DNA of 64,000 bases. Source: a virus. The position numbers were made by a program, and so were the translations under genes. The stretch covers positions 38,381-102,380 of the IMG/VR virus record IMGVR_UViG_3300032116_000062; one strand, 5' to 3'. Shown in pieces: positions 48,813-58,848 of this stretch (position 1 is its first letter; the number at the start of each line of letters is the position of its first letter). The notes beneath the pieces were generated by a model, which searched no databases, was not told the origin of the DNA, and saw only the letters and a list, made by a program, of their open reading frames with translations.

Positions 48813-51683
48813 ATGGCTCAAATAATTAAACATAGGCGTGGTAGTTTAGAATCACTAACCAACGTAACAGCATCCCTATCAAAAGGTGAGATAGTAATAG
48901 CATCGGGATCATCGAATATATCACCTACAAACGGATCATCCATTGTATTTGCTGCAGTAGAAAACGGACAGGTACAGGCTATTAATCGTTTTATGAGAGG
49001 AACGACTGTTCCTAATACGTTTTCAAATGCTGCATATAATGGTTTAGTAAATGGAGTTCCATATTACGTTAGTGCATCGAATGTTACACCAACTTTATAT
49101 TTGTTGGGAACGGGTGCAAATGAGGCTATAGATTTGATTGGTAACATACAACCATTCTCCACATCGGTTGATAGTAGATTGGATTCATTAGAGGCTTCCA
49201 CGATAGGGAGTGTATCTCAATTAAATACATTTACCGCATCTGCTGCAATTAGATTAGCAAATTTAGAAAGTAAATCCGCATCGGTAGATATTTCTATAAC
49301 TAATTTAAATGCAAGTTCAGCATCGCAACAGACTAGTATAAATGCAATAAATGTTGTAACGGCAAGTTTATTAGTTGAAACCGCAAATTTAGAATTATTC
49401 ACAGCATCTGCAGCAACAAGACTTTCAAATTTAGAAACCAAATCTGCATCAGTAGATATTAGTGTATCTAATCTAAATAGTTATACTGCATCGGTAAGTG
49501 TTAGCGTATTTAATATAAATGCATTTACCGCATCAGCAAGTAGCAGTATATTTCATTTGAATGCCAGTTCCGCATCACAACAAACTAGCATTAATGCATT
49601 AAACAATAGTAGCGCTTCTTTAAATACTTTTACAGCATCCGCATCTACGAGATTAACAAATCTTGAATCGAAATCCGCATCGGTAGATATTAGTATTAGT
49701 AATATAAACTCATTTACTGCATCGACTGCGACAAGTATAACAAACTTAAACGCAAGTTCTGCATCCCAACAAACAAGTATTGATGCATTAAATACATATA
49801 CAGGCTCTAACAATACTACAAATACAGCACAAAATAATAGATTAACATCTTTAGAAAGTAGAACGGGATCATACGCAACAACAGGTTCTAATACATTCAA
49901 CGGAACACAGATTGTTAGTGGTTCGCTTTATGTTACTCAAGATTTAATTGTAATTGGTTCATCATCCATTTCAAATATAAGTGCAAGCGTACTTAACATT
50001 GGAGATAATCAAATTACACTAAACACATTTACACCTGCGATACGATTTGGTGGAATAAGTGTGATAGATTCTGGATCAACGGGAGCAACTGGATCATTGT
50101 ATTGGGATTCGGTTAATAATCATTGGTTATACGAACATCCATCCGGAGCAAATGAAGGATATAACTCCGCTATACTAATATCGGGCCCTAAAAATACTGG
50201 ATCATTAGGAAATGAAGCAACATTGGTGAGTGGTTCAATAATGATGGCAAGTGGTGAAGATCACGTATCGGGTTCAATAATGAGCCAGGCGGATAATAAT
50301 TCAAAAATTACCGTCGCTGGTGGATTAGATGTAACAGGTACAATTAGTGGTTCTATAAGTGGTATTGGTAATGTAACGGCATTCTCACAATCAGTAGATA
50401 GTAGATTAGATGCGGTTGAGTTATCAATAGGTGGTGGTTCAATAAGTAACGCCATTAGTGCATTAAATAATAGTACCGCTTCACTAAACTCATTTACTGC
50501 ATCTGCAAGTAGTAGACTTACAAATTTAGAAACGAAGTCTGCATCAGTTGATACGAGTATATCAAACTTAAATAGTTATACTGCATCCGCAAGTAGTAGT
50601 ATATTCAATATAAACGCATATACGACTTCGGTAAGTAGTAGTATATTCCACTTAAATGCAAGTTCAGCATCACAGCAGACAAGCATCAACGCACTAAACA
50701 ATAGTAGTGCTTCTTTAAATACCTTTACAGCATCGGCTACAACAAGACTTACAAATTTAGAAAGTAAATCTGCATCGGTTGATATCAATATAACTAATAT
50801 ACATAGCTTTACTGCATCAGTAAGTACAAGTATATTCAATATCAACACTTACACAACTTCTGTAAGTAGTAGTATATTCCATTTGAATGCAAGTACTGCA
50901 TCACAACAGACAAGTATAAATGCACTAAACGTTGCATCCGCATCATTAAATACTTTCACAGCATCAGCAACGACAAGACTTTCAAATTTAGAAACGAAGT
51001 CTGCATCAGTTGATATTAGTATATCGAACTTAAATAGTTACACTACATCGGTAAGTACGAGTATATTCCATTTAAACGCAAGTAGTGCATCGCAGCAGGC
51101 TAGTATAAATGCAATAAATACGATAACCGCAAGTTTATTAACCGAAACTACCAATTTAGAGTTATTTACAGCATCCGCAGCGGTAAGACTTACGAATTTA
51201 GAAAGTAAATCTTCATCTGTTGATAATAGTGTAGCCTCACTAAATTCGTATACATCATCTTTAAAAACGGCAATTGATGTAAATGGTGCAAATCTTATAG
51301 TATTAGGAGATTTGACAGTTCAGGGTAGTACAGTCACATTAAATACTACGGAACTTGTTGTAGAAGATAAATTGATTGTATTAGCATCCGGATCAACAAC
51401 GGCTGCAGCAGCAAATGGTTCAGGAATATTCATCTCCGGTGCAGCTGCATCATTTACATACGCAAACACTGCAAATGCTTGGACAGCAAATATACCATTT
51501 AGTAGTTCCGCATTTACCGGTTCGTTTAATTTACCAACGGGTGGTTCTAGTAAGAGAATTGCATTTAGAGAAACAAATGGTAATTTGGATTTAGTGATTG
51601 CACCGACAGTGGATGGTGATTTCTTACAATGGAACGGAACCGCATTTACTATGAGTAATGTGATAGATGGTGGTTCTTTCTAA
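48813..51683 (+). CDS. Long fibre protein with Ser/Ala/Thr coiled-coil-like repeats (1)
   Basis: The 956 residues start MAQIIKHRRGSLESL...GEIVIASG, the short virion-attachment-like head found in three fibres here. From about 130 to 340 and 545 to 825 the sequence repeats units such as SLNTFTASASTRLTNLE, SKSASVDISISNLNSYTAS and SIFHLNASSASQQTSINAL, a coiled-coil-like pattern with Ile/Leu spaced between Ser/Ala/Thr. Between repeats, beta modules (SGSLYVTQDLIVIGSSS, LNIGDNQITLNT) and a C-terminal DLTVQGSTVTLNTTELVVEDKL-like module resemble T4-like cyanophage fibre modules. It is most likely a trimeric host-binding or head/tail fibre. Confidence 0.75.
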   Translation: MAQIIKHRRGSLESLTNVTASLSKGEIVIASGSSNISPTNGSSIVFAAVENGQVQAINRFMRGTTVPNTFSNAAYNGLVNGVPYYVSASNVTPTLYLLGTGANEAIDLIGNIQPFSTSVDSRLDSLEASTIGSVSQLNTFTASAAIRLANLESKSASVDISITNLNASSASQQTSINAINVVTASLLVETANLELFTASAATRLSNLETKSASVDISVSNLNSYTASVSVSVFNINAFTASASSSIFHLNASSASQQTSINALNNSSASLNTFTASASTRLTNLESKSASVDISISNINSFTASTATSITNLNASSASQQTSIDALNTYTGSNNTTNTAQNNRLTSLESRTGSYATTGSNTFNGTQIVSGSLYVTQDLIVIGSSSISNISASVLNIGDNQITLNTFTPAIRFGGISVIDSGSTGATGSLYWDSVNNHWLYEHPSGANEGYNSAILISGPKNTGSLGNEATLVSGSIMMASGEDHVSGSIMSQADNNSKITVAGGLDVTGTISGSISGIGNVTAFSQSVDSRLDAVELSIGGGSISNAISALNNSTASLNSFTASASSRLTNLETKSASVDTSISNLNSYTASASSSIFNINAYTTSVSSSIFHLNASSASQQTSINALNNSSASLNTFTASATTRLTNLESKSASVDINITNIHSFTASVSTSIFNINTYTTSVSSSIFHLNASTASQQTSINALNVASASLNTFTASATTRLSNLETKSASVDISISNLNSYTTSVSTSIFHLNASSASQQASINAINTITASLLTETTNLELFTASAAVRLTNLESKSSSVDNSVASLNSYTSSLKTAIDVNGANLIVLGDLTVQGSTVTLNTTELVVEDKLIVLASGSTTAAAANGSGIFISGAAASFTYANTANAWTANIPFSSSAFTGSFNLPTGGSSKRIAFRETNGNLDLVIAPTVDGDFLQWNGTAFTMSNVIDGGSF
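49200..51260 (+). repeat. In-frame repeats in fibre gene 1
   Basis: About ten degenerate copies of a Ser/Ala/Thr-rich unit are seen at 49200-49850 and 50445-51260, with DNA blocks such as the one beginning AAATTTAGAAACGAAGTC recurring nearly unchanged here and in the next fibre gene. The repeats keep frame and appear to set fibre length. Confidence 0.8.
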
Positions 51684-51703
51684 CCATTATAAATTATAAA
51701 AAT

Positions 51704-51731
51704 AAAAACCCTTCAATCGAAGGGTTTTTTT
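51704..51731 (+). terminator. Rho-independent terminator after fibre gene 1
   Basis: CCCTTC (51709-51714) pairs with GAAGGG (51719-51724) around an AATC loop. A-rich and T-rich flanks extend the stem, and a run of seven T follows (51725-51731). Confidence 0.9.
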
Positions 51732-51743
51732 ATTTAAATAAAT

Positions 51744-51753
51744 AATATTTATT
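51744..51753 (+). promoter_or_regulatory. ATATTTATT element before fibre gene 2
   Basis: AATATTTATT, a variant of the recurring element, lies 59 bases before the ATG at 51813 and 13 bases after the terminator. The place fits a new promoter even though the match is imperfect. Confidence 0.35.
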
Positions 51754-51812
51754 CAAGTAGTATATACTACATTTTTGTTGTTATATAACATTTTTAAGTA
51801 GATACCATAGAT

Positions 51813-54800
51813 ATGGCCCAAACAATTGTATTAAGACGTTCTGCGCAAACTGGAAAAGTACCAGGAACATCATCTCTAAATTTAGGAGAAATTGCCGTAA
51901 ATACCTACGATGGTAGAGTATTTTTTAAGAAATCGGGCTCAATCGAATCTATTGAACATTTAGTAACAACAAATTCAACCACAACCGGATCAATTACGTT
52001 GACAAAAACAGGATCCTTTGGTGAGTTGGTAGTAATACAAGATGCAAACTTCCAAAGAGATATATTTGTTACCAGAGATATAGTTGGTAATGGTGATATT
52101 GATGTTTTGGGGTCATTAACGGCATCTTTAAGTAACGGATATATTTGGGTCGGTAATAGTTCTAATAAAACACAACTATTAGCAACCGCATCTTTAGTAC
52201 CGGGAAATATATACATAACATCTTCCGTAAACGCACCGTCCACTACATACGATAATATGATATGGTATGATAGCGATACAGGAAAATCATACATAAGATA
52301 TAATGATGGTACATCAACACAATGGGTATTACAGTCTGATCCAACAATAAATACGGGTCCCACATTATTAACTTTACAAGAAGTAACGGATATTGGATAT
52401 ACAACCGATAATCCAATTATAATAACAAACACTACAAACGCAACATCATCTGGATCAGGTGCATTGATTACAAGTGGTGGGGTTGGTGTTTTGGGTGATG
52501 TATGGGCCAGAAAATTTTATGGAGATGGAAGTGGACTGACCGGAGTGGTTGCAAGTTATACTGAAACCGATACATTGGATTCGGTTTTAGGTAGGGGAAA
52601 TACTTCAGCAAACTCAATAGTATTGACGGGCACTACCAATGCAACATCTAAAGTTACAGGCGTAATTAGAGTTGCGGGAGGCATTGGTGTATCGAAAGAT
52701 ATTTACGCAGATAATTTGGTATTGAGTGGTACATTGACGGCATCACTACAAACGGGATATGCGCTTGTAGGAAATTCTAATGGTACTGCTAGTGCGGTTG
52801 CAACATCATCTTTTTCCACATTACTACCAGCTGGTCTGTTATCATCATCGAATAATACATTTGCAGCATATACAGCATCAACGAATACATTTACAGCATC
52901 TGCAAATATAAGACTTACAAATTTAGAAACGAAGTCTGCATCAGTTGATATCAGTATATCTAATTTGAATTCATACACCGCATCAGCAAGCAGTAGTATT
53001 TTCCACTTAAATGCAAGTTCAGCATCGCAACAGACTAGTATAAATGCAATAAACACTACAACGGCAAGTTTATTGGTTGAAACTGCAAATTTAGAATTAT
53101 TTACCGCATCGGCAAGCAGTAGTATTTTTCATTTGAACGCAAGTTCAGCATCGCAGCAGACTAGCATAAACGGATTAAATAATTCATCGGCATCATTAAA
53201 TACTTTTACATCATCCGCAGCAGTAAGACTTACAAATTTAGAAACAAAGTCTGCATCGGTTGATATTAGTATAGCAAACATACATACATTTACTGCATCG
53301 GTTAGTACAAGTATATTCAATATCAACACATATACCGCTTCAGTAAGTAGCAGTTTATTTAATCATAATGCAAGTTCAGCATCACAACAAACGAGCATCA
53401 ATGCATTAAATAATAGTACTGCTTCATTAAATACTTTTACATCATCCGCAGCAGTAAGACTTACAAATTTAGAAACAAAGTCTGCATCGGTTGATACAAG
53501 TGTTTCTAATTTGAATTCATTTACATCATCGGTAAATACCGCAGTGATTTTTAATGGTTCTGATTTAATTGTAAGAGGAAACTTTTATGTTAGTGGTTCT
53601 ACAACGTATATAAGTTCATCTACATTGAATATTGGTGATAATATAATAGAACTAAATTATGGTGGTACACAAACTATTGCAGGTATATATGTTAGAGATG
53701 CAACCGCATCATCTTTAGTATCTGGATCATTGTTATGGGATGCAACGAATGATAACTGGATAGCAGGAAGATCAGGATCGGAAAGTCGTATTTTGTTGGC
53801 AAATGCAAATAATGTATTGTCTAGTTCTATTAGTTTTAATACATACACTGCATCAGTTGATAGTAGTATAACAAACTTAAATGCAAGTTCAGCATCGCAG
53901 CAGACAAGCATAAACGCTATTAATGTTGCAACTGCATCCTTACAGATAACGACCGCATCTCTTAATACTTTCACTGCATCTGCATCTACAAGATTAACAA
54001 ATTTAGAAAGTAAATCTGCATCAGTTGATATTAGCATTGCCGCATTAAATTCGGTAAGCGCATCTCTAAATTCAAAAACTGGATCATACGCAACAACGGG
54101 ATCAAATATATTTGTAGCAAATCAAATAATATCAGGAAATTTAGATTTATCTGGATCATTTACATCATCCTTATTAAAAGGATACGTTTGGGTAGGTGAT
54201 GGTAATAATAGAACAACTTTAACAGCAACTTCATCTTTTGGTGGAGGTGCGGCTACATATGAAAATACATTTGATTTTAATTTAGATCCATCCGTTGGTA
54301 TAATAGGATTTGTACAAAGTGAAAATTTATTAAACCAAGTTTCGGTAAATAATAATAGTATTATATTCTCAAGCGCAGGTGGTAATTTTGGAACATTCAC
54401 AACTGGATCCAGTTATATATCATCTTCATTTACGGCATCCCTACAACAAGGATATGTTTGGGTAGGTGATGGGGCTGGAAAATCAATCGCATTTTCAACA
54501 TCATCTTTAGTATCGGGTGGACCATCTTTCGGTACTATTGCAGTTTCCGGTCAAAGTGATGTTATAGCTGATGTGGCAAATGATACATTAACTTTAGTTG
54601 CCGGAACAAACGTATCGATAACAACAAATGCGGCAGGAGATAGTATAACAATAAACTCAACAGGCGGATCAGGAGATACATCTGCACTTAATGCTAGTAC
54701 GGCATCTTTAAATACATTTACAGCATCTGCAGCAATAAGACTTACAAATTTAGAAAGTAAATCCGCAAGTGTTGATACAAGCATATCCAATTTAAATACC

Positions 54801-56453
54801 TATACAGCATCGGCGAGTAGTAGTATATTTAATTTAAATACCTACACCACATCTGTAAGTAGTAGTATCTTCCACTTAAATGCAAGTTCAGCATCGCAGC
54901 AGATTAGTATAAATGCAATCAATACCGCAACTGCAAGTTTGCAAACAGAAACTGCAAATTTAGAAACATTTACGGCATCCGCAGCAATAAGACTTACAAA
55001 TTTAGAAAGTAAATCCGCTTCCGTAGATATTAGTATATCCAATTTAAACACTTACACCGCATCGGCAAGTAGTAGCATATTTAACTTAAATACATACACA
55101 ACTTCTGTAAGTAGTAGTATCTTCCATCTTAATGCAAGTTCAGCATCGCAGCAGACTAGTATCAATGGATTAAATAATAGTACAGGATCTTTAAACACAT
55201 TTACCGCATCAACCGTAACACGTCTTACTAATTTAGAAAGTAAATCGGCAAGTGTTGATATTAATATAACAAACATACATACATTTACTGCATCGGTTAG
55301 TACAAGTATATTCAATATAAACGCATATACAACTTCGATAAGTAGTAGTATCTTTCATTTGAATGCAAGTTCGGCATCACAGCAAACGAGCATCAATGCA
55401 ATCAATACCGCAACTGCAAGTTTGCAAACAGAAACTGCAAATTTAGAAACATTTACAGCATCTGCTGCAATAAGACTTACAAATTTAGAAAGTAAATCAT
55501 CATCGGTTGATGCAAGTATTAGTTCAATAAATTCAAAAACTGGATCATACGCAACAACGGGATCAAATACTTTCGTTGCATTACAAACTATATCAGGTTC
55601 ATTGGATGTTTCACAATCAATAAGTTCATCACTTCCACAAGGATATGTTCTTGTTGGAAATGGTTTAAATAGAACGGTTGTCGTTGCAACTTCATCTTTT
55701 GGTGGAGGACAGACTACAGATATAAGTGCATTGAATGCAAGTACGGCATCGTTAAATACATTTACAGCATCGGCAGCAATAAGACTTACAAATTTAGAAA
55801 CCACAACTGCAAGTTTATTAATAGATGTTTTAAATCTTGAATCCAAATCGGCAAGCGTTGATGTTAATATCGTTAATATACACTCATTTACAACATCTGC
55901 ACACACCAGATTTAATCTATTGGAAATAGATTCTGCAAGTACTGATGTTTCTATATCAAGATTAAATAATAGTACGGCATCCTTAAATACGTTTACAGCA
56001 TCAGCATCGGGTAGATTAAATAGTTTGGAATTATTTAGTTCATCTGTTGATAGTAAGTTTGCAACAATCGGAACGCAATCTGGTTCATGGGGTGGATCTA
56101 GTGGTGGTTCTAATCCAAATAACTACATAAAAGGAATATCAATATACGATCCAACAAATGCAGAAGATGTGACAATGATGTATACATCACAGAGTTTGTC
56201 GGTACAAGCGGTACAAGCGGTATTGAGGGGAAGTGCCGGTCAATCTACTACAATCACTTTAAGATATGATTCATTAAGAAACGCAGCCGGTACGGCAATA
56301 GTATCAGCACAGGCAGTAACAACAACCGGAAGTGCTGCAACTGTCACTCTAACAGCAAACACATCAGTACCTGCAAATAACTTTATATGGTTAGAAACAA
56401 CCGCAATTGCCGGAACTGTCAACGAACTATATGTACAATTTGAATACGCATAA
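51813..56453 (+). CDS. Long fibre protein with Ser/Ala/Thr coiled-coil-like repeats (2)
   Basis: At 1546 residues this is the larger relative of the gene at 48813. It starts MAQTIVLRRSAQTGKVPGTS...LNLGEIAVNT, the same virion-attachment-like head. Four blocks of Ser/Ala/Thr repeats (about 350-575, 675-760, 955-1235 and 1305-1410) alternate with beta modules (SGNLDLSGSFTSSLLKGYVW and similar phrases ending in TSSFGGG). It ends in a globular C-terminal part from about 1430 (NYIKGISIYDPTNAEDV onward, ending in a TVNELYVQFEYA beta strand). Trimeric fibre architecture is inferred, with the C-terminal domain as candidate receptor binder. Confidence 0.75.
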   Translation: MAQTIVLRRSAQTGKVPGTSSLNLGEIAVNTYDGRVFFKKSGSIESIEHLVTTNSTTTGSITLTKTGSFGELVVIQDANFQRDIFVTRDIVGNGDIDVLGSLTASLSNGYIWVGNSSNKTQLLATASLVPGNIYITSSVNAPSTTYDNMIWYDSDTGKSYIRYNDGTSTQWVLQSDPTINTGPTLLTLQEVTDIGYTTDNPIIITNTTNATSSGSGALITSGGVGVLGDVWARKFYGDGSGLTGVVASYTETDTLDSVLGRGNTSANSIVLTGTTNATSKVTGVIRVAGGIGVSKDIYADNLVLSGTLTASLQTGYALVGNSNGTASAVATSSFSTLLPAGLLSSSNNTFAAYTASTNTFTASANIRLTNLETKSASVDISISNLNSYTASASSSIFHLNASSASQQTSINAINTTTASLLVETANLELFTASASSSIFHLNASSASQQTSINGLNNSSASLNTFTSSAAVRLTNLETKSASVDISIANIHTFTASVSTSIFNINTYTASVSSSLFNHNASSASQQTSINALNNSTASLNTFTSSAAVRLTNLETKSASVDTSVSNLNSFTSSVNTAVIFNGSDLIVRGNFYVSGSTTYISSSTLNIGDNIIELNYGGTQTIAGIYVRDATASSLVSGSLLWDATNDNWIAGRSGSESRILLANANNVLSSSISFNTYTASVDSSITNLNASSASQQTSINAINVATASLQITTASLNTFTASASTRLTNLESKSASVDISIAALNSVSASLNSKTGSYATTGSNIFVANQIISGNLDLSGSFTSSLLKGYVWVGDGNNRTTLTATSSFGGGAATYENTFDFNLDPSVGIIGFVQSENLLNQVSVNNNSIIFSSAGGNFGTFTTGSSYISSSFTASLQQGYVWVGDGAGKSIAFSTSSLVSGGPSFGTIAVSGQSDVIADVANDTLTLVAGTNVSITTNAAGDSITINSTGGSGDTSALNASTASLNTFTASAAIRLTNLESKSASVDTSISNLNTYTASASSSIFNLNTYTTSVSSSIFHLNASSASQQISINAINTATASLQTETANLETFTASAAIRLTNLESKSASVDISISNLNTYTASASSSIFNLNTYTTSVSSSIFHLNASSASQQTSINGLNNSTGSLNTFTASTVTRLTNLESKSASVDINITNIHTFTASVSTSIFNINAYTTSISSSIFHLNASSASQQTSINAINTATASLQTETANLETFTASAAIRLTNLESKSSSVDASISSINSKTGSYATTGSNTFVALQTISGSLDVSQSISSSLPQGYVLVGNGLNRTVVVATSSFGGGQTTDISALNASTASLNTFTASAAIRLTNLETTTASLLIDVLNLESKSASVDVNIVNIHSFTTSAHTRFNLLEIDSASTDVSISRLNNSTASLNTFTASASGRLNSLELFSSSVDSKFATIGTQSGSWGGSSGGSNPNNYIKGISIYDPTNAEDVTMMYTSQSLSVQAVQAVLRGSAGQSTTITLRYDSLRNAAGTAIVSAQAVTTTGSAATVTLTANTSVPANNFIWLETTAIAGTVNELYVQFEYA
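52880..56030 (+). repeat. In-frame repeats in fibre gene 2, including perfect direct repeats
   Basis: Repeats of the same family as in gene 1. A 73-base perfect direct repeat occurs at 53193-53265 and 53424-53496 (231 bases apart, a multiple of three). A block of roughly 60 bases is shared by positions near 54912 and 55397, and a GGATCATACGCAACAACGGG block recurs near 54080 and 55541. Such in-frame identity permits length change by recombination. Confidence 0.85.
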
Positions 56454-56464
56454 ACATAGTTAAT

Positions 56465-56797
56465 ATGAATGGAGCAAATCAAGATGAAGTAATTTATTGG
56501 ATTGACCCAACAAACGGAGATATATGGGAAAGAACGGGAGGGTGTTCACAATGCGGAGATTGTTGTGAAGAAGAGGGTAATGGATTTTCTGTAATCGACG
56601 GAAACGGCCAACCAAATCCTGTTGAAAAGGTAGTAGAAGGTAAGTGTGCATATTTTAGATGGGAGAATGATGGAAAATGTTCTTGTGCCGGTATGAATAC
56701 AAGATATTATCAAAATGGTTGTAGATTTATTCCAACTAAACCAAATCATATTGTTGATTGGCCAAATTGTACATATGTTTTTACGAAAATTAATTAG
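56465..56797 (+). CDS. YkgJ-like cysteine-cluster protein
   Basis: The 110 residues carry nine cysteines. CSQCGDCC (C27, C30, C33, C34) followed by KCAYFRWENDGKCSC (C61, C72, C74) and GCRFIP (C86) matches the YkgJ family of zinc/iron-chelating CxxCxxCC proteins. The N-terminus reads VIYWIDPTNGDIWERTGG. The family is thought to bind a metal or iron-sulfur cluster and is widespread in bacteria. Its placing between two virion genes is unusual and suggests a role in maturation or modification of fibre proteins. This is inference. Confidence 0.65.
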   Translation: MNGANQDEVIYWIDPTNGDIWERTGGCSQCGDCCEEEGNGFSVIDGNGQPNPVEKVVEGKCAYFRWENDGKCSCAGMNTRYYQNGCRFIPTKPNHIVDWPNCTYVFTKIN

Positions 56798-56799
56798 TT

Positions 56800-57492
56800 A
56801 TGGCGATAAAGACATGGACTTTAAGACAGATAAATGTGGGAGGTACTGATCCGAATAGATTATGGTGGGATGAAGCAGCAGGTGCTGCAGAAGCCGCATC
56901 ATCGACGGGATGGGAAGTTGGTAATAACGCAGCGGGTAACTATGCAAGTTTACAGCAAGGACTTGAAGTTCCCAGAGGAACCTTTGCGGCAACAATATTG
57001 CCAAATACAACTGCACCCAATGTCGATAACTCATATGCTGCTACTGCCATATATACACCCCCGACGTTGTTAAATTCGACAGACTCTATTTCTACACTAT
57101 ATGAATATAACGGAGTATTTCCAGCTGGTACTTGGACATTTAATTTTCCTGTAAGAGCGGTCAGTTCAGGCGGTGTACAAGATGGAAGAATAAGCATGCG
57201 TGTTTTCAAAGGTTTAAGAAGTGGCAATACATGGGCATCTGTTACAGAATTAACAACCGCCAGATTACAAGGGACCATCGTAACAAATTTAGCAACAACG
57301 GCAACACAAACATCAACGGTATCATGGGTGGCACCTGCATTTAACTTAAATAATGAATTCCTAATATGTAAGTTAGCATGGGAAATTACAGGAGCAGGTG
57401 GAGCAAATACGAGAGATGTGAATTTAAGATGGGGTACTACCGCAACTATGGTATCACCGAATTTTAAAAAACAAAGACATATTATTTCTTAA
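56800..57492 (+). CDS. Beta-rich fibre/adhesin protein
   Basis: The 230-residue protein begins MAIKTWTLRQINVGGTDPN and consists of beta strands typical of jelly-roll-like adhesins (AGTWTFNFPVRAVSS, ISMRVFKGLRSGN, FLICKLAWEITGAGG, RDVNLRWGTTATM). No family is named with confidence. The next gene starts 15 bases after its stop and is preceded by an ATATTTATA element. Confidence 0.5.
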   Translation: MAIKTWTLRQINVGGTDPNRLWWDEAAGAAEAASSTGWEVGNNAAGNYASLQQGLEVPRGTFAATILPNTTAPNVDNSYAATAIYTPPTLLNSTDSISTLYEYNGVFPAGTWTFNFPVRAVSSGGVQDGRISMRVFKGLRSGNTWASVTELTTARLQGTIVTNLATTATQTSTVSWVAPAFNLNNEFLICKLAWEITGAGGANTRDVNLRWGTTATMVSPNFKKQRHIIS

Positions 57493-57494
57493 TT

Positions 57495-57504
57495 TATATT
57501 TATA
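57495..57504 (+). promoter_or_regulatory. ATATTTATA element (candidate late promoter)
   Basis: TATATTTATA lies 3 bases before the ATG at 57508, as at 25551. Confidence 0.4.
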
Positions 57505-57507
57505 GAT

Positions 57508-58470
57508 ATGGCATTAAACTTTCCGACATCTCCGACAAATCTACAGCAATATACAGATAATAATGGTATTGTGTGGGAATATTTGTCTACAAAGGGAGTT
57601 TGGAATAAAAAAAGTGATGTAAACATAAAAGAATTTTCAGGAGCAAAATTATCCCTATCTTCAAATTTAGGATTGGTATCAACCACAACCCAACTTGCAT
57701 TTGATGTAACCGATTTTGATACAGAGTCTTACACAAATATCGTTACAAATCCTTCACGATTAACAATATCAGTAAATGGATTTTATAGAGTAAGTGCACT
57801 ATTCGAAACCGGCCCATTGGGTGCAGGTTCGACCTATAATATTGTAATAAAAAAGAATGGTTCAATAGAACTTGCGAATACAACTGCATCACCAAATCAA
57901 TTTATATCTTATGATGAAGTACTTCAATTGGTATCTGGTGATTATATAGAATGTTATGTACATGAAGATGATGGTATAGGAACATTATTGACAACTACTT
58001 TTTTTGAAATTTATAGGGTAGGGTACTCTATAGGTTCATCTTTCTTACCATTGGACTCTTTTAGTGGGGTGAAGTTAACATTGACCGCAGATGAAAGTAT
58101 GACATCAACACCAACAGCAATCAGTTGGGATGCATCCGATTATAACATAAACGCGGATATAAATGGGAATGTTTATTGGTCAGTAGGGACCCCTGGAAAA
58201 ATTTCGATATATACAAATGGATATTATAGATTTAAATCTTCATTTGTAGCAAATACAGTTGGTGGTGCAAATTCATACAACATTAGTATAAAAGCAACAG
58301 GAAGTACAACTATAGAAAGTGCATCGTTCGGTGCATTAGAAAATATAGAATTGGATGAAACGTATTACTTTCAATCAGGAACATATTTAGAAGCATATGC
58401 AAGTAATACGGGGAGTGTTGGAAAAATAACAACAGATAGTTATTTACAATTAATAAGAATAGGAGTATAA
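57508..58470 (+). CDS. Fibre protein with two tandem C1q/TNF-like jelly rolls
   Basis: The 320 residues begin NFPTSPTNLQQYTDNNGIVW followed by EYLSTKGVW, a short fibre lead pattern. Two homologous jelly-roll domains follow: the first from FSGAKLSLSSNLGLVSTTTQ (about 42) and the second from FSGVKLTLTADESMTSTP (about 185). Each continues with a GFYRV/GYYRF strand and IVIKKNGS/ISIKATGS segments. The pattern resembles the C1q/TNF fold used by phages and bacteria for protein-protein or carbohydrate recognition. It is probably a receptor-binding fibre or tip. Trimerisation is assumed from the fold. Confidence 0.65.
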   Translation: MALNFPTSPTNLQQYTDNNGIVWEYLSTKGVWNKKSDVNIKEFSGAKLSLSSNLGLVSTTTQLAFDVTDFDTESYTNIVTNPSRLTISVNGFYRVSALFETGPLGAGSTYNIVIKKNGSIELANTTASPNQFISYDEVLQLVSGDYIECYVHEDDGIGTLLTTTFFEIYRVGYSIGSSFLPLDSFSGVKLTLTADESMTSTPTAISWDASDYNINADINGNVYWSVGTPGKISIYTNGYYRFKSSFVANTVGGANSYNISIKATGSTTIESASFGALENIELDETYYFQSGTYLEAYASNTGSVGKITTDSYLQLIRIGV

Positions 58471-58481
58471 AATATAAAATT

Positions 58482-58847
58482 ATGGCATTTATAAAATCAA
58501 CAAGTATAGTAACAGATACCGCAATAACGGTTGCCGGATTATCGGGAGGTACGGATGGTAGGGTAGTTAGGATAAACGGAATAAATACCGCAACAAATGC
58601 GAGTAGCTCTGATACAACAACGGAACTTAATGCAGTTTTGTTCAAACAAAATGGAGTTTATTATGCAAGTGGTGTGATAAGTGGATTGACATCTTTATCA
58701 GCGGGAGCTCCGTATTTTTTAACCACGGCTGGAAACATTACATCCACACCACCAACACCAACAACCACAACACGTTGTTTGTATTTGGGGTTTGCATTGA
58801 ATACAACCGATTTATTATTTAGACCAGGAATACCAATATCAGGATAA
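58482..58847 (+). CDS. Small structural protein (fibre/capsid-associated)
   Basis: The 121 residues resemble phage structural or fibre-associated proteins: TAITVAGLSGGTDGRVVRING at the start, LNAVLFKQNGVYYASG in the middle and LYLGFALNTTDLLFRPGIP near the end. A similar YLSSSGN/YFLTTAGN motif occurs in the decoration-like protein at 43531. No named family is recognised. Confidence 0.5.
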   Translation: MAFIKSTSIVTDTAITVAGLSGGTDGRVVRINGINTATNASSSDTTTELNAVLFKQNGVYYASGVISGLTSLSAGAPYFLTTAGNITSTPPTPTTTTRCLYLGFALNTTDLLFRPGIPISG

Positions 58848-58848
58848 T

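Noticed and set aside
49200-56030. Regular repeats resembling a CRISPR or satellite array
   Set aside because: Repeats are in frame, degenerate and encode a continuous Ser/Ala/Thr fibre; there are no uniform spacers or cas genes.
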